A stretch of DNA of 64,000 nucleotides from Owenia fusiformis. Lineage: Eukaryota; Annelida; Polychaeta; Sabellida; Oweniidae. This document shows positions 36,191 through 48,262 of the stretch, piece after piece. The notes below the pieces were generated by a model. The model worked only from the letters and a program-made list of their open reading frames with translations. It made no database searches and was not told the DNA's origin. The stretch is taken from the NCBI GenBank assembly GCA_903813345.2, contig CAIIXF020000003.1, positions 22,707,248 to 22,771,247 of the forward strand, written 5' to 3'. The stretch's first letter is position 1, and every line of letters starts with the position of its first letter. A program made the translations under genes and the position numbers.

Positions 36191-37375
36191 TTATTGTTTG
36201 TTTAACCAACTGGATAATACTGTTCATCAAAGATCACAGTTTATTGTTTGCTAAACCAATTGGATAATACTGTTCATCAAAGATCACAGTTTATTGTTTG
36301 TTCAACCAACTGGATAATACTGTTCATCAAAGATCACAGTTTATTGTTTGTTCAACCAACTGGATAATACTGTTCATCAATGATCACAGTTTATTGTTTG
36401 TTCAACCAATTGGATAATACTGTTCATCAATGATCACAGTTTATTGTTTGTTCAACCAACTGGATAATACTGTTCATCAAAGATCACAGTTTATTGTTTG
36501 TTCAACCAACTGGATAATACTGTTCATCAATGATCACAGTTTATTGTTTGTTCAACCAACTGGATAATACTGTTCATCAAAGATCACAGTTTATTGTTTG
36601 TTCAACCAACTGGATAATACTGTTCATCAATGATCACAGTTTATTGTTTGTTCAACCAATTGGATAATACTGTTCATCAAAGATCACAGTTTATTGTTTG
36701 TTTAACCAACTGGATAATACTGTTCATCAAAGATCACAGTTTATTGTTTGTTTAACCAACTGGATAATACTGTTCATCAAAGATCACAGTTTATTGTTTG
36801 TTCAACCAACTGGATAATACTGTTCATCAAAGATCACAGTTTATTGTTTGTTTAACCAACTGGATAATACTGTTCATCAAAGATCACAGTTTATTGTTTG
36901 TTCAACCAACTGGATAATACTGTTCATCAATGATCACAGTTTATTGTTTGTTCAACCAACTGGATAATACTGTTAATCAAAGATCACAGTTTATTGTTTG
37001 TTCAACCAACTGGATAATACTGTTCATCAATGATCACAGTTTATTGTTTGTTCAACCAATTGGATAATACTGTTCATCAAAGATCACAGTTTATTGTTTG
37101 TTTAACCAACTGGATAATACTGTTCATCAAAGATCACAGTTTATTGTTTGTTCAACCAATTGGATAATACTGTTCATCAAAGATCACAGTTTATTGTTTG
37201 TTCAACCAACTGGATAATACTGTTCATCAATGATCACAGTTTATTGTTTGTTCAACCAATTGGATAATACTGTTCATCAATGATCACAGTTTATTGTTTG
37301 CTTAACCCATTGGATAACATGTATACTGTATACAATGATCACAGTTTATTGTTTGCTAAACCCATTGGATTACAT
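36191..37375 (+). repeat. 50-bp satellite array, about 24 copies
   Basis: The unit starts TTATTGTTTGTTCAACCAAC and runs through TGGATAATACTGTTCATCAA to AGATCACAGT. Copies 1-22 are exactly 50 bp and differ mainly at three positions: TTC/TTT, CCAAC/CCAAT and CAAAG/CAATG. The last two copies (37291, 37346) are diverged. There are no spacers. Confidence 0.97.
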
Positions 37376-39052
37376 ATCGTACGTATCAAAGATACAGATA
37401 TACAACTTAAGACAATTGTACGCCAATCTGGGAAACATACTTGGAAATAAGCGTTTGAGGAATCTGCGATCTCAAATGGATATATTTTGAACTACTGTGT
37501 TACGGGAACTTAAAGAAGGCTAAGTTGACCACTCGAACTTGACAAAAAATAATTTTACTGTGGTCAACGTATTCAAGTCGTGTCTTTCATTTATATATTA
37601 TGTGATTATGAGAATATGATCTAAATCTATGAAAGGTTGTGTGTTTAATGATTACGACCAAACATATTTATTTAAAGTTTTTTTCTAAATGACGTACATT
37701 ATAACAATTGTAGCCTGACATTACATATGTACTATTAAATGTTAACTTATACGGTTATTGAATAAAATATCTAAAACAAATAAAAAACTGTTCATTACAC
37801 ATACATACACGTACACTGTATAATGTAGTACTAATTGCAAGTTCACTAGCAGATGTTATTTGCAATCAAATTGATACAATTGTAATCAAAATATTTGATA
37901 ACGGTGACATTTCTCACATAAAAGCAGGTGTGAATAATACTAAACCAAGCCATTATATACAGTGACTTATAGCTAAGAGCTTGCTCGATGGGTGGACTTG
38001 TATACTTCTGAGACGCGATAAACTGAATCATACATTGCGTTCCATTTCAAGTTTTAATTCAGGTGAACTAGCTCTAATTATCAGAGTGACATCTTTAAAA
38101 AGAAACCTATGCTACACGAACGATAGAAAAAGAAAAAATATCAATATATTTGCCTCGTTTTCGATAAAAGGGGAAGTCGATGAAAATAGTGAATCATTCG
38201 CAAACAGTGTACTCGGAATAGAACACAATACTTCCTATTAGGTTAATTTTTAACGACGATAATAGGATACTGATAGAGTCCAGACTTTGAACCGTCAAGC
38301 CTGTATACCTATACAGTTAGTAATAGGAGAGATAAGGGAATTTAAATGATACCAACTCTTCAACTAAAATAGCAAAACAGTTTTAATGACATAAAGTGTG
38401 ACATAAAAAAACACTTGAATTCTTATCACAAAATCGACCTCAGGGAATCAGACGACAAAGAACTGACGCTAACTAGCACAGATTCTCAACACGCGGGAAC
38501 GATATAGGACAGGTAATAGTTTTATTTCATTAGTATAGCCTCGTCTTTAAATACAATAACAATACTTCCGTGTTCTAAAATACTGATTAAGGCGCATTAG
38601 TTTTGGCCTGTTGTACTTTACATTTGTTATGACGGGCAAAGTAAATGACGATCAATACACAAGGTAGTATACTATTGTCCCGGGACTATTGTATGTCGTT
38701 CGCCTTCCAGGGTTATCGCCAACTAAGGCTTCAGTAATTGAACTATCACTTTTTGGGGGAGGGAGGTGGTTTGATCGTTACTGTTTATAGAGAATGACTA
38801 GTCATATATGATATCAGTCAAGTTTTGGGGTGGGGGAAGTACATCTTCACACGCTCGGTCATGAAGAGGGCGAGTAAATGAAAATGGGGGAGTGGGCTCG
38901 GTTCTTGACTTCTATTACGCATCTTGTACCCTTGGTCACGTTTGATCTCGCCTCTGATGTGTGCTTTGGGGTGAATCTCAGGGTACGTCACAATTTGAGC
39001 CTTGTACGAACTCTTGTTCCCAAAACACACTGAGCCGCTGATGGACATATGA

Positions 39053-39139
39053 CACTGGCGGATATGGGGGGAGGGGCGGAATTTTTTCAGGTTTGAAATG
39101 TGCCCCCCCCCCCTTTCTTAGTTTTCAGGTCTGCCTCTG
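39053..39139. mobile_element. Short CACTGGCGGAT-type element
   Basis: It begins CACTGGCGGATATGGGG and ends CAGGTCTGCCTCTG, with GTTTGAAATGTGCCCCCCC inside as in the copy near 29130. Deleted relative of the 25282 family. Confidence 0.5.
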
Positions 39140-39619
39140 AATGTAGCATGGCTCACATCTTGAAGTCATATACATATCTGATTCTGACATACAGATTGCC
39201 TCTAAAGACCAACTAGAACTATAAAAACAAGTAATGGGCTTACTTTGGGTTTCCCATCTCGACGTATGAGTTCAGTCTCAACATAAATATTGGGGGTTTC
39301 TCATGATTAAAGAGCTGGTAAACACGAGATGATGAGTTTGAATCGAAGCATGAGATCATAATCGGTATTACCAGAATTGTAATATTACATATTACAGCCA
39401 CTCCGACAAATGATCAATACGTAATAGCTATCAAGGGAATAATTCCAATGAATGGATATCATCGAACATTCCGACCTTGTGGTCTTTGACTGTCATACAA
39501 AATTAGATCCAGATCTTACTAATTCTATCCGGTTGTAATTGTATTTACTGCCGTGCCGTGAATTACACTTTGATTGCACATACAACTGAAATATTACATC
39601 AAGAATATTGTTTGTCAGT

Positions 39620-39735
39620 ACTTTTGTTTGTTCGTTTGTTGTTTGTTTGTTTGTTTGTTTGTGCGTTTGTTTGTGTGTTTGTGTGTTTGTTTGTTTGTTT
39701 ATTTGTTTGTGTGTCAGTGTTTGTTTGTTTGGCTA
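39620..39735 (+). repeat. (TTTG)n microsatellite
   Basis: GTTTGTTTGTTTG tract with interruptions. It creates spurious Phe/Val/Cys/Leu-rich ORFs. Confidence 0.95.
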
Positions 39736-40589
39736 TACGTTTAAGATCTTGATATTTATGAAGAAAGATTTTAAAGAGAAGGAAGAGAATAATTTCGGTT
39801 AGTATCTTTTTTCAAATAAGTTAATTTCTAGATTATGGCTCAAGTGATAGCATCACTTTTTAAACATGTCGCAGGAATCATAGACCTACGCGAACCGGTC
39901 GTTCGATGATGTTTTTTCAATGGGTAGTGTGGTTTGGTACTGTATGTTGTATAACCTCGAGCTTACGACTAGACACTCAGTCCTTCGTTCATGATATCAT
40001 AACCTTCATAAACACATATTTGTTTTGCTATATCGGATCTACGTATAAATTCAACCATTTCATGATTAAATGTTTTACCTTTCAACATGATAACCTACAT
40101 TGAATGTGAAAACAACTTGTAAATTATTTATGAACTTCACCTGACAGCGTAATGTATCCGAATTGAATTGACTTTAAAACAGCACATAGATGTGTATTTC
40201 AGTTCTATAATTGTGCCCCGATTATGCAGAGATGTGTGCATTTATATGACATGGTTCATTCAGGTCAAGCGTTTTCAACAGTGTCAGGTAAATATTTTAA
40301 CAGTGTCAGAGCAATGATTTAAATATAGATGAAACATTAATTTCTTGAGGATATTCTCTCCAGTGTAGATTATTTACTATACAGTTTGGCCAATGGCTCA
40401 CATTTAGCACTATACAAAAAGTCAAGATGCTCCTTCGACGAGTCAACGCAATATGTATCTGCTTATCGTTGCTTAATAACAAGATAAAGTGAACCTGTTT
40501 TGTGATTAGTAAATGAGAAAACAAAAAACCTCTGATTAGTGTTGTTTATGGCTATGTGTAACACATCTCCCCGATACAGTCGTGTAGAG

Positions 40590-41061
40590 AGCACCCCGGA
40601 ATAGCCTGACAACGGTAAAGACAGTACCGTTGTCACAAATGGCGGAGATGACCGTCGCTTCAATTAGATTTTTATGAACTGTATGTTTAATAGAGCACCT
40701 AGACTAAATTCCATTAAAACAACAATCAATCAAAGTGTCTTAATACTCATTGTACAATTAATTACCGTACTGTAATTACCATATCCCGTTGTCTTTCTAA
40801 ATTACTCAAATTCAGATTCCATTGTCAATGACAATATCGAAGACGCTATATTGTGGCGATTCACGACCCAATTTGATCGAAAATGGGATTTCATATGATA
40901 CATTATCCCAAGAGCTTAATGTATGCACAGAATTAGCGACGATAAAATCCCATGAAATGAAGAAATGAAGTGATTAAACAGTTATGTCCGCCATTTGTGA
41001 CGGCGGCATCTTAGCCAGGCTATTCCGGTGTGACGGCATCTAGCCAGGCTATTCCGGTGTG
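40590..41061. mobile_element. Foldback element with CCGGAATAGCC ends
   Basis: The left arm CCCCGGAATAGCCTG..GTCACAAATGGCGG is mirrored by CCGCCATTTGTGACGGCGG and CCAGGCTATTCCGGTGTG on the right. The right end carries a direct duplication of TAGCCAGGCTATTCCGGTGT. Confidence 0.6.
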
Positions 41062-41145
41062 AGAGTGGGTATATAGGCAATGCTCAACAACCATACTGTA
41101 TATCACCACTAAGACAGATTTAAAATGATTGACTTGTAGTAAGGT

Positions 41146-41682
41146 CACTGGTGATCCACTCGATTACGCTGATTACCAAAACGAACCGTTTTGGTAACAA
41201 AATGTCGGAACGTCGAAGGCACGATTTTTCTTTTTTCCTTATTTCACGCGTTGTAGGCAGAATCCCCACGACGTTTTTTCTCACAACGTGCATCAGTATC
41301 ATATGTTTTAGAAAATATACATGTTTGCGAAAAAATAGCTCAGAGGGCAACAGAATCGTCGATTTACTTCCTCACTTAAGTTACATAAACGGTTTTTCGA
41401 AAAACAGTTAAGATCTGCACTTTTAACCCAAACCGTTTATGTAACTTAAGTGACGAAGTAAATCGACGATTCTGTTGTCTTCTGAACTATTTGTTCGCAA
41501 GTATGTACACTTTCTTAAACATAGGATACTGATACACGTTTGTGTTAAAAAATGTCGTGGGAATTCTGCCTACAACGTGTAAAATAAGGAAACGAGAAAA
41601 ATCGTATCTTCCGGATGTTCCGACATTTTGTTACCAAAACGAACCGTTTTGGTAACCAGCGTAATCGAGTGGATCACCAGTG
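41146..41682. mobile_element. 537-bp near-complete palindrome transposon, CACTGG ends, 5-bp TSD
   Basis: The left end CACTGGTGATCCACTCGATT is exactly mirrored at the right end. Complementarity continues for about 250 bases per arm around a centre near 41400-41430. AAGGT lies on both sides (41141-41145, 41683-41687). No transposase is present. It sits 260 bases upstream of the LRR coding start. Confidence 0.85.
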
Positions 41683-41941
41683 AAGGTAATATCTCGGTGT
41701 TTAAAATATTGCTCATACACAGAATGACCTTGGCCATTGCACAGTCAGATGCGTAGTAGTATTGCCTACTCCAAAACAAAACTTAATATGTTTGTAACAA
41801 GTATGAGATCAGAACTGCAATCTCGTAAACAACAAAACACCTACGTTCCAGATAAATAAAACGAAACTAAATGTAGAAGTTCGACGGCATTTGATTGATA
41901 TTACATAATTATGATTTACTATTCCAGGTGAAGTATCCAAC

Positions 41942-43424
41942 ATGAAGGCACTACTATTGGGATTATTGGTTGTCATAGTGACATGTGAAGAACAATGTAA
42001 CACCCCAACATACCCAGATATAAATGGGAAATGTAACTGTGATCCAACGTCAAGCCAGCCATTCACAGTTAGATGTGACGGTCAGAACATAGGCAAGTTA
42101 CCCAGCATTCCATCGGCCACGCATACATTGTACATTGCCAACGACAGAATCGAACAACTGAATATTCCCGGGACTTCAAAGGATCTTCAGGGTTTATTCA
42201 TCAGAAAGTCTGGAATAAACAGCATTGCCGAAAATGCCTTTCAAGGAATGACGAAGCTAGGTGCTCTAGGATTAGAGGATAATAAGCTCACTTCGGTTGC
42301 TGCTAATACATTCAATGGCCTATCAAACGTAACGAAAATCTACTTGAGCAATAACTCGATAGACATTATAGAAGCGGAAGCATTCAATCTCCCCTCATTG
42401 AAGGATTTAATACTCAGTGGGAACCAAATAAAAGATTTGCCAAAGAATACATTCGGGGCAACTAGTCAGCTGACATCCATTGATGTAAGTGACAACAAAC
42501 TGACCAGCTTAGCAGATGGCCTTGGACAGTTGACATCTTTAGAGACACTGCATTTAAATCGCAATCACATCGCTAGCCTTGGTGCCAGTAGACTGTTGTA
42601 TCTTATCAGCCTCACCACGATACACGCTCACACCAATTATGTCAATAAAATTGGCCCCAAGGCATTTGATGGACTAGCCCAACTTAAAACACTAAACCTT
42701 GGGAACAATCAAGTTTTGGAAATATCAAAGGAAGCTTTTCAAGTTTGTAGATCAACAATTAAAGAGGTGCATTTACAGAACAACAATCTGTTTTCCCTCC
42801 ACGAAGATACATTGCCGTGGGAAGATTTGACAACATTAAAACTCGATGGCAACCCATGGGCCTGTGAATGCGATTTGACATGGTTAATGACCGGGAATAC
42901 AAATATGAAATACGGCAACCTTACGTAAGTATGAGATGATATGTCCACAAAACCCGCAGATTTTCACCATTCTGAGCACTTTTCACTTGATTTTTTAGCC
43001 ATAACTGTCATACAGCTCCTTCTTGGCAAAAGCTCCCCTTTGGTAAAAGGCTAAAAGCTGGCTACGGGCGAGTATCACATGAAAGACTTGCCTTGTACTT
43101 TTTATGCGAATTATATGTACATTGTACAATGTGTCTCACCAATTTCCACTTGTTTCCAGATGTGACGCACCTGCTGAACTAAAAGGGACACCACTGGACA
43201 AGGTAGACCAAAAGGCGCTTGACTGCCCTGAACCCGAACCTAGTCCTAAATCTGGACTCTCCAAAACTCATCTGATCTTGGCCATTGCCATCCCAGCAGG
43301 AGTCGTCCTCCTAATAATCATAGTTGTCGTCATAATCTGCTGTAGACGCAAGAGAAACGCAGAGGGAACAAAGAGTGTGAAGTACAGCGCCGTCTATAAG
43401 CCAACGACAGAACAGAAAGCGTAA
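41942..43424 (+). CDS. Type I membrane leucine-rich-repeat protein (LRRNT-LRR-LRRCT-TM)
   Basis: Two exons, 41942-42924 and 43160-43424 (phase 2), encode 415 aa. In order: signal peptide (1-15, MKALLLGLLVVIVTC); a cysteine-containing N-cap (about 19-48); about nine LRRs of 24 residues with LxxLxLxxNxL patterns; a C-cap starting at NPWACECDLTWL and closing in exon 2 with two more cysteines; a short Pro/Glu stalk; a transmembrane segment (THLILAIAIPAGVVLLIIIV onward); a basic stop-transfer CCRRKRN; and a tail of about 35 residues with YSAVYKP. It should sit at the cell surface as an adhesion or recognition receptor. The architecture recalls VLR-like and other LRR-only receptors, but no ortholog is recognised. 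An acceptor-like attccag just before 41928 suggests an upstream untranslated exon. Confidence 0.92.
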
Positions 43425-43905
43425 ATAGATAGCATCGAAAGAAAATTGCTGTAGGAAAATAATGATTGAACAGAAAATTCATTTGGTTGTGAGAATCTGA
43501 AGTGTAATATAATTGTATATGTTTAGCGCATAAATATGTACATGCGATTGTATATTGTGATCCCGATTATTGCTTGCTTAATTTCTTCAAGTCAACAAAT
43601 AATTTATAATGGTGTATATAATGACATAAAATATTTAATTTTAGTGTTGTCAGATGTCAACAAATCACTTTGATTATTAAATAGCATCTTAATATTTTCT
43701 GTTTGAACTTTTAATGAAACACGAAATGGGAGCTGGTGATATGGTTTACAAAGTAGATGTTTTGCAACTTCTTTAGTTTATATTATTAGTAGCCTAAAGC
43801 TTCATTTCTCAGTCAAGAAACCTTCTTCATTGGCAAACTTCGGTCACTGTCGTGTTCAATTGTATTGTTAAATACGCATTTATAATGTACATAATGTAAG
43901 TTTGT

Positions 43906-43911
43906 AATAAA
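43906..43911 (+). terminator. Candidate poly(A) signal of the LRR gene
   Basis: AATAAA about 480 bases after the LRR stop codon, followed by a T-rich stretch. Confidence 0.5.
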
Positions 43912-45133
43912 TATGTTTTGTATTTTTCACAACACTGCCATCTTTTTATAAAAAAAATAAAATAAACGTTCAGTCATTTTTGCTTTAAAAATACGAATCT
44001 TGTTTTAATTATTGGTTCAGTTCAGTGATGCGAACTCATACAGCATTAGCACGGGTGTTAAGCCACGATGATACCAAGAGCACATGCTTTGAGGATCCGC
44101 GTTGTTTGAACCTACCGCCGAGCTCACTTATACATTGGCCCCGCTACACAGTCATGATACCGCCGAGCAAGCTCATTGCATCATATGATCGGGTCTGCTT
44201 TACCCCCGTGATTAGGAAACACTAAAATAATTTGCCCTTGAAAACGAAAAATAGTATCGAGGGACTTTCCCATTAAATTGACTCCATGACAGGACACCAT
44301 CTATTTTGAATTTTCAGATCCGATAAAATAATTGAACTATGAATACTTGGGTTGTTACTTGTCAGAACAGTTGGGCAAGAGTCAAACCACTTGGGAAGCC
44401 CAGAACAGTTGGGCTTCCACATATGTGTTAACAGGAAAGATGATATTGTGAACCATGGACAGAGATAACGCGTTCCAGCCAAGCATATCTATCCAAAACG
44501 AGGCTGCAACGCGGTTAAGACACACAGCCTATGTCTGCTACAGTTATAGTAGCATCAGAGGAGGAATAACACCAGAGTTCAAAGATGACATACGCTTATA
44601 ATGTAAACCTGCATTGAGATGACATAGATCTCTGATTGGTCAAAAATCGACAAACGGTGGTTTCAAAATTCTCGAAATACGCTTCGAATAATATTATGTT
44701 CATTTCTGGCGTGTTAACCAATATCATAGCTTCTCATTTCACATCCAGATAAAGAAACGTGTACGGAATATGCCTATATCAATTAAAACATCCCATCGAA
44801 GTGTAGTATTTGATAACTAGCCGATGAAAATTCGAACGAACGAAGGTGGTAAGCAAAAGACGTAATTATGTCTGTCATCTTTGATCTGGGGCATTCCCTC
44901 CTCTTTAGTAGCATAATTTTTTTATACCATTCGGTGGAGAACTTTTCAGAGTATGTATATGTGCAGCTTCTTGAAAAGTCAATCGGGGAAATATATCCTG
45001 TGTGTACAAAGTCACTTGATGAAGATGATCGGGGCATTTTTCTTGCTTCAATCCTGTGTTTTTGACTTTGTCACTCGACGCATGTCTATAAAATCACGTA
45101 TACACCACGGCAATCTATATTTCTTCAGACTTG

Positions 45134-46100
45134 CCAACCTAAAATGAAAAATTTTCGGGAGATTTAAAAAAATTGCGGTAGTTTTACGGGAGTTTTTTTC
45201 ATAATCCGGTAGTTTTTGCGGGAGTTTTTTGAAAAAAACGGGAGTTTTTACGGGAGATTTTTGAAAAAACTGTAGTTTTTACGGGAGATTTAAAAAACGG
45301 GAGTTTTTGCGGTAAATTTTGAAAAAACGGGAGTTTTTACGGGAGATTTTGAAAAACGGGAGTTTTTACGGGAGATTTTTTAAAAAAGGTATTTTTCACG
45401 GTAAATTTTAAAAAACGTGACTTTTTTACGGAAGATTTCAGAAAAAATTGAGTTTTTGCGGTAGGTTCTGAAAAAACGGGAGTTTTTACGGAAGGTTTTG
45501 AAAAAACGGGAGTTTTTGCGATAGATTTTTAAAAAAACGGGAGTTTTTACGGTAGATTTCTGAAAAAACGGGAGTTTTTACCGTGTGAGGGGAACATATT
45601 AAACGAATCTACTGACATGACAGAAGTATGACAGAACTGGCCCCCGTTTGTGGACATTTGGTGTGCAAACTTATACCGAACTGATCGCAGAAAAGCAATT
45701 TGAATCATGGGAATGAAGTACTTTTAAGTTATTTATGAAAGTATCGATAGTGAACCATGGGAGCCAATCCTTCTCGTGGAATAAAAGAAAGAAGCGTGCC
45801 TGCAATAATCAAGGTCACAAACTTGTCAAATTCCTTTTAAATACGGTAGATTTTTACAGCAAAAAAAGGAGATTTTACGGGAGTTATACCAAAAATACGG
45901 GAGATTTTACGGGAGTTATACCAGAAAACGGGAGATTTTACGGGAGTTATACTAAGAATACGGGAGATTTTACGCGAGTTATACCAGAATACGGGAGATT
46001 TTACGGGAGATTTCAGCAAAAATACGGGAGATTTTACGGCCATATTTTAAAAAAAAATTACGTGAGATTTTAGTAGAAATACGGTACGGGAGTTTACCGG
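45134..46100 (+). repeat. ACGGGAGTTTTT / ACGGGAGATTTT tandem repeats (probable element body)
   Basis: Two blocks (about 45160-45580 and 45845-46085) consist of irregular 28-34-bp units alternating ACGGGAGTTTTTACGGGAG with TTTTGAAAAA, or with TTATACCAAAAATACGGGAG. The start CAGACTTGCCAACCT at 45133 looks like a transposon terminus. ORFs within are repeat artefacts. Confidence 0.65.
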
Positions 46101-46654
46101 ATTCTAGGTGGAAAACCAGGCATATTTTGGAAACGCAGTCCAGACACTACAGCAACGCGGGATCAGACTTCATACATATTTGACAAAACTGGAAACGCGG
46201 TCACAGCAATGAAGCTGGTGTTCTATCATGTACGATAATTCCTTTGGTGCCCAACGGACTTCGGGAAATGGGGTTGTTGGCCTGTTCCCCCTAGTTGGTG
46301 AGATAAATTTCCTATCAGTTTTCCGTTTATTTCCCTCGACATTTATACTAATTGAAGACGTGCTCCATATTCTTCTTCGTTTCGTTCGGTACAGGGACAT
46401 ATTGCCCTTGCTTTTTCAGAGAAAATGCGTTAGATGCCTGATTAAATCAAAAAACTCGATAGAAAAGCATAAGGCATCAACTACTTTGTGCTTTACAATA
46501 CAGAGAAAGTTGGTGCCTGGGCCGCGTTACAATCTAATCTATGCTGTAGACGCGTTGCCATATTGCTGAAAATGACTGTGCCGCGTTTCCGGCGAGTTCA
46601 ATTTTGTAAGCAGATTGCAAGAAAAACAAACAAAAGTTTCATTCTTTATTTGCA

Positions 46655-47240
46655 TTGTACATTATATATGTGTCAGGCCATTCAATGCCAACGTTAAATA
46701 CACCCTTCGTTACATTTTATGGCTTAATCCACGCAATACCACACACATGGAAACAATTAATTAGAAATAATCCAAATAACAAGAAACTTAAAAATGAAGA
46801 ACTTCAAATTAAAGACCGCACAATCAACGTCAAAGCTATTAAAACTAAAACTATCTATTGGTATCTCATAGAGGATTTATTCGAAGAACCAACTGGTAAG
46901 AAATTCCTAACTACAAAATTTAATGTCGCAGAAGAGGAATGGAAACACATTTTCACTTTGCCTTTTAAGACTGTACGTGAACCAAGAATACAATGTTTTC
47001 AATACAAACTCATTTTAAATCTAACGCCAAACAATAACTCAAAGGATGATCAAAAATTCAAATCTGTGCGATATATGCAATGATAACAAAATCGATGATA
47101 CCATACATTTTTATATTGAGTGCCCAAACTCTGCCAAGATTTGGGACGAATTCAAAATGTTCTTAATGCATGGAGTAGATATCATAAAACTGTGGTAACC
47201 TATGTTATCAAAGACTATTGTGCAATTGTTATGTAAACAT
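46655..47240 (+). pseudogene. Non-LTR retrotransposon ORF2 C-terminal remnant
   Basis: About 142 codons end in a FQYKLILNL segment typical of the region after LINE reverse transcriptase. In a shifted frame ICAICN..DDTIHFYIECPNS gives a C..C......H....C knuckle-like motif. The frame change marks decay. The 5' part of the element is absent. Confidence 0.6.
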
Positions 47241-48262
47241 TTGTAAATTATATTGTTTGTAAATCCTCTGTACATGGAGATGAGTTGTTGGAAATAGTAT
47301 CTATTTGTAAACTGTAAAATAATTATATGAGCTTGTGTGTATATCATGTATGATGTATGTGTTAGATCCAATAAAAAAAGAAAAAAGACCTTTGATGAAT
47401 GATTATGTTCAGTGGTCATGCAATAATACCTAAAATAATATCACATGTGTTTTTGTTTACAGGACAGAAGTCATTCTAGAGGACTATATACAGCTAGGTA
47501 GTAGATCGTATATTTTTAGGAACACCTAGGTTTCTCGGCCTTTTCTTGCACAATCCAAACAGATAATTAGCGACGCCATCTTATGGAGGCGACCCCAATC
47601 GTATTTCACTTATTAGGTTTTCATTTTAGCCGGGATTTTAACAACAACCCAAACTAATAAGCAAGAATTCAGTAATAAGTCACGATCGACAGTTTTATTG
47701 TGTATTTTGTCTGCCACAATATGATATATGTAGTTATCTCTAAAATAACTATGTTACATAGAATAACAACACGATAGACACGAGAGTAAACTGAAATACA
47801 ATGGATTACGATTTTCGAGGGAGGATGTGCACTTTCGGAACATGCACAAATATTAACTACACGAAGGTCGAATGCCTATTTAGACCTAAATAATAACCCC
47901 TGTATACATGGTATACGCTCGTTACAGGTTGTGTAGCGTAGATCAATAAATACAAGATGGGGCTCCTGAAGGTTAAGTTAAAAATTGTAAATTATATATT
48001 CTTATGAAATTAATAAAGCATTATGGATGGCATAACCAATGTAATATTCATTATACAATAATTAGCGAAAAGAGCTAATCTCATAGAACATCTCACAATT
48101 TATCTATAAATATAGATAAATAATGTCCTTATCGTATCAAACCCTCGGGAGCACCATCAATAGTAGCACAGAAAGTGGACATGGATTACATGTGAAAGTA
48201 TTATATTTCCTTCAGTTTTATGAACACAGTTACTTTGCCAGATGAATAGGGAATTGTGAAAC

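Larger units (their letters stand above)
37376..40589. other. Intergenic stretch, no gene recognised
   Basis: It contains a TTTG-rich microsatellite and a short CACTGGCGGAT element. ORFs are below 90 codons and show no recognisable domain. Confidence 0.5.
43425..48262. other. Intergenic stretch between LRR and P450 genes
   Basis: It holds the GGGAG repeat block and a LINE remnant, listed separately. A 113-codon ORF at 46228-46569 has no recognisable domain and no splice support. Confidence 0.5.

Noticed and set aside
36191-37375. CRISPR-like regular repeats
   Set aside because: Units are contiguous with no unique spacers, and the setting is an animal genome. It is a minisatellite.
39558-39802. 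Phe/Val/Cys-rich ORFs that look like membrane proteins
   Set aside because: They are translations of a TTTG microsatellite.
45735-46073. 112-codon Tyr/Gly/Phe repeat protein
   Set aside because: It is a reading of the ACGGGAG repeat block, and its complement is equally open.
46228-46569. 113-codon ORF
   Set aside because: No domain, no splice signals that extend it, and a repeat-rich context.
47111-47419. Antisense 102-codon ORF over the LINE remnant
   Set aside because: The sense strand carries the recognisable LINE motifs; the antisense has none.
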